DNA of 64,000 bases from a bacterium (GTDB lineage: Bacteria; Vulcanimicrobiota; Xenobia; Xenobiales; JADMJV01). The stretch is from the NCBI GenBank assembly GCA_018266105.1, contig JAFEBA010000054.1:13256-77255 (forward strand). The letters are read 5' to 3'. The position numbers were made by a program, and so were the translations under genes. Below are positions 59,870 to 64,000 of the stretch, piece after piece; position 1 is the first letter of the stretch, and each line of letters starts with the position of its first letter. The notes under the pieces are model-generated. The model did no database searches and had not been told where the DNA came from. It saw only the letters and a program-made list of their open reading frames with translations.

Positions 59870-60980
59870 TCTGAGGGGGAGGTGGCTTGGGTCCGCGCTT
59901 ATGCTCCCAAATCCAGCCTTTGCGCCAGAAATAGAAGATCTCCACCCCGGCAATCGTCAGCATCACCAGCCAGCACAGGGGATAACCATAATAGGTGTTG
60001 AGCTCCGGCATGTTCCAGGGGGATTTCTCGGTGTTGAAGTTCATGCCGTAGACGCCGGCCACGAAGGTCAGCGGCACGAAAATGGTGGTGATAATGGTCA
60101 GCACCTTCATCACCTCGTTCATCTTATTGCTAATGGAACTCAAGTAGATGTCCATCAAACTGGACCCCAGATCGCGGTAGGTCTCCAGCAGGTCCACCAC
60201 CTGAATACAGTGATCGTAGGCATCGCGCAGAAAAACTCGGGTTTCGTGACAGACCAGGGGGGTCTCATCCCGCAACAAGGGGTTGATCGCCTCACGCAGG
60301 GGCCAGACCGCCCTGCGAACCACCAGCAGGTCCCGTTTCACATTGTGAATCTCCTGGACCACCTCGCGACAGGGGTCGGTCATGACCCGGTCTTCCAAGT
60401 GTTCAAGCTGCTCCCCCAGGTCTTCCAGAAAGGGGAAGTAGGCATCGATCACCGCGTCGATCAGACTGTAAGCCAGAAAATCAGCGCGCGCCCCTCTTAA
60501 GCGGGTGCCCTCTTTACGCAACCGCTCTCGCAACGGATTGAAGCAGTCGCCAGGGATGCCCTCTTGGAAGGAAATCAAGAAATCTGGTCCCAGGAACAGA
60601 CTGAGCTGCTCGGTCTCCACCCGACCTTCGTGACGGTAGAGCATACGCAGGCTGATAAAAAGGTGACCTTCATAGATATCTACCTTGGGGCGCTGGTTGC
60701 CGTGGACCACATCCTCCAAAGCCAATTTGTGCAGATTGAAAATTCGGCCCAACTCACCCACGACGTAGGAATCGCCCAGGCCATCGACATTGACCCAGAG
60801 CACGGGATGCTTGGAGCGATGGTCTTCGACCCACTTCAGATCGTCGAGTTTGGCCTCGAAGGCTTCCTCGGCGCCATAGGCCACGACGTCGACTTCGGGT
60901 TTTGGAGCGTTGGGGTCGACGCACAGCGTTCCGGCCGGTGTCCAATGCTGATGATGACGGCGTCGGCGTGTGCGCGGCAT
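59862..60980 (-). CDS. corA: CorA-family magnesium/cobalt transporter
   Basis: The 372-residue protein has the CorA plan: a large N-terminal cytoplasmic domain with the willow helices (DLGEQLEHLEDRVMTDPCREVVQEIHNVKRDLL) and two C-terminal helices. The first helix ends in FVAGVYGMNF, the GMN pore motif. The second is PLCWLVMLTIAGVEIFYFWRKGW. It passes Mg2+ or Co2+ down the gradient as a pentamer. The ATG at 60980 is preceded by a basic start (MPRTRRRRHHQ). It is a single gene on the minus strand. Confidence 0.95.
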   Translation of the reverse strand: MPRTRRRRHHQHWTPAGTLCVDPNAPKPEVDVVAYGAEEAFEAKLDDLKWVEDHRSKHPVLWVNVDGLGDSYVVGELGRIFNLHKLALEDVVHGNQRPKVDIYEGHLFISLRMLYRHEGRVETEQLSLFLGPDFLISFQEGIPGDCFNPLRERLRKEGTRLRGARADFLAYSLIDAVIDAYFPFLEDLGEQLEHLEDRVMTDPCREVVQEIHNVKRDLLVVRRAVWPLREAINPLLRDETPLVCHETRVFLRDAYDHCIQVVDLLETYRDLGSSLMDIYLSSISNKMNEVMKVLTIITTIFVPLTFVAGVYGMNFNTEKSPWNMPELNTYYGYPLCWLVMLTIAGVEIFYFWRKGWIWEHKRGPKPPPPQIT

Positions 60981-61005
60981 GGACCTCAGGTTCGGTGTCC
61001 AGAGC

Positions 61006-61398
61006 TTAAATCTTTTTCAGCTCCACCGTCAGCTGTTCGGCATTCTCACCCTGGACGGTCAAACGCAGGCCGTTGTCGGTCCAGTCCCATACGCTGCGAA
61101 GGTCAGCCCCCAGGGAGACCGGGACCTCACCCAGGCGGGCCGATTTGACTGGCTTGCCCTCCGCTTTCAAACTGTCCAGATGAAAGGTCACATGGGGTGC
61201 CCCCATGGCGGAAGTGACCTTATAGGTCCCGCGCAGGTCCAGATCGTCGACCTGCCAGGCCATGGCGTGGGTCTTCTGGTCCCCCACGGTGACGACAAAA
61301 CCGGGCCGCTGCTGATTGCTCCATTTCCCTTCGGGCAGGTCGAAGCGACCACCCAGAGCGGGTAAAGCAAGTAGCATGACCAGCAAGAGTTTACGCAT
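61006..61398 (-). CDS. Small secreted protein of unknown function
   Basis: This 130-residue protein has a signal peptide (MRKLLLVMLLALPALGG) and a mature beta-rich part (FVVTVGDQKTHAMAWQVDDLDLRG, LRLTVQGENAEQLTVELKK) resembling small lipocalin-like beta barrels. I see no motif. Two bases separate it from the DUF4352-like gene upstream, so both are one operon and probably act in the envelope together. Confidence 0.65.
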   Translation of the reverse strand: MRKLLLVMLLALPALGGRFDLPEGKWSNQQRPGFVVTVGDQKTHAMAWQVDDLDLRGTYKVTSAMGAPHVTFHLDSLKAEGKPVKSARLGEVPVSLGADLRSVWDWTDNGLRLTVQGENAEQLTVELKKI

Positions 61399-61399
61399 A

Positions 61400-62443
61400 C
61401 TAACGATAGAGCAGGCTCAAGCCCAGAGCCGGACTGACCAGAACATCCAGGCCGACCGGGGAAACGGACATGGGTATCTCAAAAATCAGATAGCCCACAT
61501 TGGTCTCGTTGGGCGCCATCTCGCCCTGAGAAAACTGCGAGTAATACTGATTGGCGGGATACGGAATCCCATCTTGCCCACGAACGGCAAACCACCCGGG
61601 CCGTTGGCGCTGTTTGGTCACATTCTGCAGATTCAGCTTGACCACCAGAAACTTGTTGCCCGCCTGGGGATAGAGCGGAGGCTGCATTCCTTTGAGAGCC
61701 TCGGCCAGCTTGACGTCGTTCAGGGTCACCCGGAAGACGCCGTTGTCAGCGCTGCGGGTTGTGTATCCGCTGGGCTGAGCGGTCGGCTTCTGTCCCTTGT
61801 AAGTTGCGCCGGCCAGAAGCTCCTCTTCCGTCATCAGCCGAGGCATATTCTTGGTGCTATCGGTGGTCTGCTCGACGTAATCGGAGGAGCGTGGAACATA
61901 GAGATTGTTATTGGGATGCTTTTCCGCCCAGGCTTTAGCCATCTTATCGTCCCATTCTTCCAACATGACTTCGCCCGGCGACATGCCCAAATCAGCCCTG
62001 CGCTGGCGCTTGTACTCCTCGGCCGGTGGGACATAGTCCTTGCTGTAGTAGGGGATGCCTTCCGGGTTGGTGGCCGCCATCTGATAGAAGATGCTGGCCC
62101 GGACCGGATCTTTCTGAACCACCGCGCCAGCCGCCTTGGCGACCGCTTCGGCGGTGGTAAAAACCACTCCATTGGCGCGGATGATGGGTGAGATGGGCTG
62201 ACCGTTGGCATAAGCACCGGTCTCGTTGGCCTGAAAACTCATCCCGATGGCGGTCACCAGTTGCTGGGCCTCAAACCAATCCATTCCGTTCACCTGAATC
62301 GAATTGGCGCCACTCTTGACCCCGTTCACGTAAACCGACCAGCCCAGGGTTTTGACCTTGTGGCTGTCTTCGTCGTCATCGGCCCTGACCAGAGGGGCGG
62401 AAAGTAGGCAAAGTCCCAGGGCAACTGCGGCAAGCTTTCTCAT
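61400..62443 (-). CDS. Secreted protein with C-terminal DUF4352-like domain
   Basis: The 347-residue product starts with a signal peptide (MRKLAAVALGLCLLSAPLVRA). The N-terminal part has a copper-amine-oxidase-like stalk character (YVNGVKSGANSIQVNGMDWFEAQQL). From about residue 235 (NGVFRVTLNDVKLAEALKG, NKFLVVKLNLQNVTK) it matches the DUF4352/telokin-like beta sandwich. I chose ATG 62443; ATG 62461 is an equal alternative. It is divergent from the metalloprotease gene. Confidence 0.7.
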   Translation of the reverse strand: MRKLAAVALGLCLLSAPLVRADDDEDSHKVKTLGWSVYVNGVKSGANSIQVNGMDWFEAQQLVTAIGMSFQANETGAYANGQPISPIIRANGVVFTTAEAVAKAAGAVVQKDPVRASIFYQMAATNPEGIPYYSKDYVPPAEEYKRQRRADLGMSPGEVMLEEWDDKMAKAWAEKHPNNNLYVPRSSDYVEQTTDSTKNMPRLMTEEELLAGATYKGQKPTAQPSGYTTRSADNGVFRVTLNDVKLAEALKGMQPPLYPQAGNKFLVVKLNLQNVTKQRQRPGWFAVRGQDGIPYPANQYYSQFSQGEMAPNETNVGYLIFEIPMSVSPVGLDVLVSPALGLSLLYR

Positions 62444-62571
62444 AGTTATGATTTTTCGCATATCGTGCAAAAATCTTTCACGGATTTTAGTTAACTTTTT
62501 GGATCCAACATGGACCGGCCCCGTCGGATATTGTGACCGAGCACACAAACCCTACAGGAGCACCCTCTCAG

Positions 62572-64000
62572 ATGAACATCACTTCCGCATCCTCAGTCGC
62601 CCCCCGCGCGGTGGCCAGCCAGGTAAAGTTTAGCAACAATCCCCAGGACGTCGACGCACTTCCCAACGATACCGTCTCGATCCCCAACGTGGATCCGAAC
62701 AACGGCAAACCGATCAGCGACAGCGTCGCCCTGGAGAACAAAAAAGGCATCTTCATTCTGGGCCAGATGGTCGGCATGAAGCCCGACCCCAACTACAAAC
62801 TGACCCCCAACGCCGACGGAGAATTCGTCTACGGCGACAAAGACAAGAACTTCAATGGCGCCAACGCTTACGGCGCTGTTTCGGCCACGGTCAACAAGTA
62901 CAACGAGGTGCTCGGCTCCATCGGCGCTGAGAAGATCAACTGGGCTTTCAACAAGCCCCAGCTGAAGGTTTCGCCCGAGACCGGCGAGTATCCCAACGCG
63001 TTTTACGCCCGTCAGTATGAGGGCCTGCACTTCTTCCACTACAAGACCACCAGCACCGCCGCATCCGGTGAAGTCGCCTCTCACGAGACCGGCCACGCCA
63101 TCCTGGATGCCCGCCGCCCCGGATTTATGGAAGGCAGCGGAGCCGAAACCGGCGCGTTCCACGAAGCCTTCGGCGACACCACCGCTATGCTGATGACCCT
63201 GGGCAATGCGCGCGCGGTCGACGCCATCGTGGCCCAAACGGATGGAACGGGCGACCTCTCCACCAAGCGCAACATGCTCTCCGATATGGGTGAGGCCTTC
63301 GGCCACGCTCTGGGCCGCGAGGGTGGCATCCGCACCGCCAAGAACGAGTTCGTCTACGCCGACCCGGCCACGCTGCCCGAGCAGGGTGACGAAACCCACC
63401 TCGGCCGCGAAGTGCACGACTTCTCTCGCCTCTGGTCGGGTGCTTTCTACGACGTGCTGGACGGCATCTCCGACGCCAACCGCGCCGCCGGAATGACCCC
63501 CCAGCAAGCCCTCAGCGCCGCTGGCGACGAAGCCTGGAAGCTGATGGTGGGCCAGGTCGAACTCTCGCCCAAGGCTTCGGAAACCACCTTCCACGAGATG
63601 GCTTCCAATCTGTTGGCCGCCGACGCCCAGTACAACAACGGCGCCCGCGCCGCCGTCATCAAGAGCGTCATGGTCAAGCGTGGTCTGATGGATGCCGACG
63701 CGGCTCCGCCCACCCGCCAGAACGGCGCTCGTCTGTTCAATGCCGACCCGGTGAAGCAAGAGTTCACCTTCGGCGCCGACGCCGGTCAGCTGGCTGGCGT
63801 CAAGATGACCGCCACCGTCGACCAGCCCGCCTTCGGCCTGGTGGGCCTGCAGAACTCGGTCACCACCGAAGCCGAAAAGGGCGCTCGCCTGATGGCTCAG
63901 GACGGCAACGTGCTCTTCACCGACAAGCAGAACCCCGACCTGGGCGACTTCTTCCGTCAGGACGGCACCGCCTACTCCGCCTACGTGGCCCCCAACGCCA
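62572..64000 (+). CDS. Thermolysin-like metalloprotease without a signal peptide, 5' part
   Basis: From ATG 62572 (AGGAG eleven bases upstream) at least 476 codons are open to the window end. The zinc site is SHETGHAILDARRPGF: HExxH with both His. GAFHEAFGDTTAML lies about 24 residues later, giving the gluzincin third ligand Glu, as in thermolysin's NEAxSD. The N-terminus MNITSASSVAPRAV with NNPQD at 22-26 is not a Sec signal, yet M4-type proteases act outside the cell. The C-terminal part lies past the window end. The catalytic call is strong; the export route is open. Confidence 0.88.
   Translation, partial: MNITSASSVAPRAVASQVKFSNNPQDVDALPNDTVSIPNVDPNNGKPISDSVALENKKGIFILGQMVGMKPDPNYKLTPNADGEFVYGDKDKNFNGANAYGAVSATVNKYNEVLGSIGAEKINWAFNKPQLKVSPETGEYPNAFYARQYEGLHFFHYKTTSTAASGEVASHETGHAILDARRPGFMEGSGAETGAFHEAFGDTTAMLMTLGNARAVDAIVAQTDGTGDLSTKRNMLSDMGEAFGHALGREGGIRTAKNEFVYADPATLPEQGDETHLGREVHDFSRLWSGAFYDVLDGISDANRAAGMTPQQALSAAGDEAWKLMVGQVELSPKASETTFHEMASNLLAADAQYNNGARAAVIKSVMVKRGLMDADAAPPTRQNGARLFNADPVKQEFTFGADAGQLAGVKMTATVDQPAFGLVGLQNSVTTEAEKGARLMAQDGNVLFTDKQNPDLGDFFRQDGTAYSAYVAPNA

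Overview
The window is a GC-rich bacterial chromosome segment that is densely coded on both strands. Genes often overlap by 1-8 bases (ATGA, TGATG, TTGA) and GTG and TTG starts are common. An OmpA-family lipoprotein-like gene, fabZ, a type IV pilus-type assembly cluster and a one-piece tmRNA point to a diderm-type bacterium. The combination of Roadblock/TPR scaffolds, proline-rich linkers and an FHA-GGDEF protein does not look like a familiar proteobacterium. A little-studied phylum such as Eremiobacterota/Xenobia, Armatimonadota or Chloroflexota is possible, but I cannot place it from sequence alone. I see no insertion sequence, integrase, phage gene, rRNA, tRNA or CRISPR array.

Layout. 1-421 is the end of an acyl-CoA carboxylase beta subunit. 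418-10167 is a co-directional type IV pilus/type II secretion-like operon: PilM-like, PilB/GspE ATPase, PilC/GspF, a degenerate receiver, three prepilin-like proteins and an 886-residue secreted protein. 10229-12359 (minus) holds a 7Fe-type ferredoxin, an unusual excisionase-HTH/cNMP/Crp regulator and a Ser/Thr kinase. 12491-15777 holds two carbohydrate-active enzymes, GH31 and a GH75-like chitosanase. 15788-21950 is mixed: FHA-GGDEF, GT2, tmRNA, alpha/beta hydrolase, alkyltransferase-like protein, 5'-nucleotidase-like protein and MarR. 21947-34951 carries housekeeping and repair genes (yebC, mutS, fabZ, dprA), small membrane and secreted proteins, an extremely acidic protein and a sensor kinase.

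34909-53114 (minus) is the most striking block: eight genes in one direction. They are a 2259-residue TPR protein with about ninety DPF-containing repeats, a 1456-residue all-TPR protein, a polyproline membrane protein with NPF motifs, a duplicated-domain protein, a stand-alone Roadblock/LC7 protein, a receiver, a TPR-Roadblock fusion and an O-antigen-ligase-like membrane protein with TPRs. It reads as one scaffold/polarity/envelope system that I cannot match to a described one.

53271-64000 holds a secreted TIG-type protein, a glycine-zipper protein, an accessory SecA, a small membrane-protein family member, a two-gene chromate transporter, CorA and a thermolysin-like metalloprotease that runs off the end. 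Several proteins across the window lack a classical signal peptide but share a short N-terminal signature (hydrophobic start, then S/P/Q/A-rich, sometimes with NPxD). The accessory SecA, a chitosanase-like enzyme and the metalloprotease are among them, which raises the possibility of a dedicated export or targeting leader.
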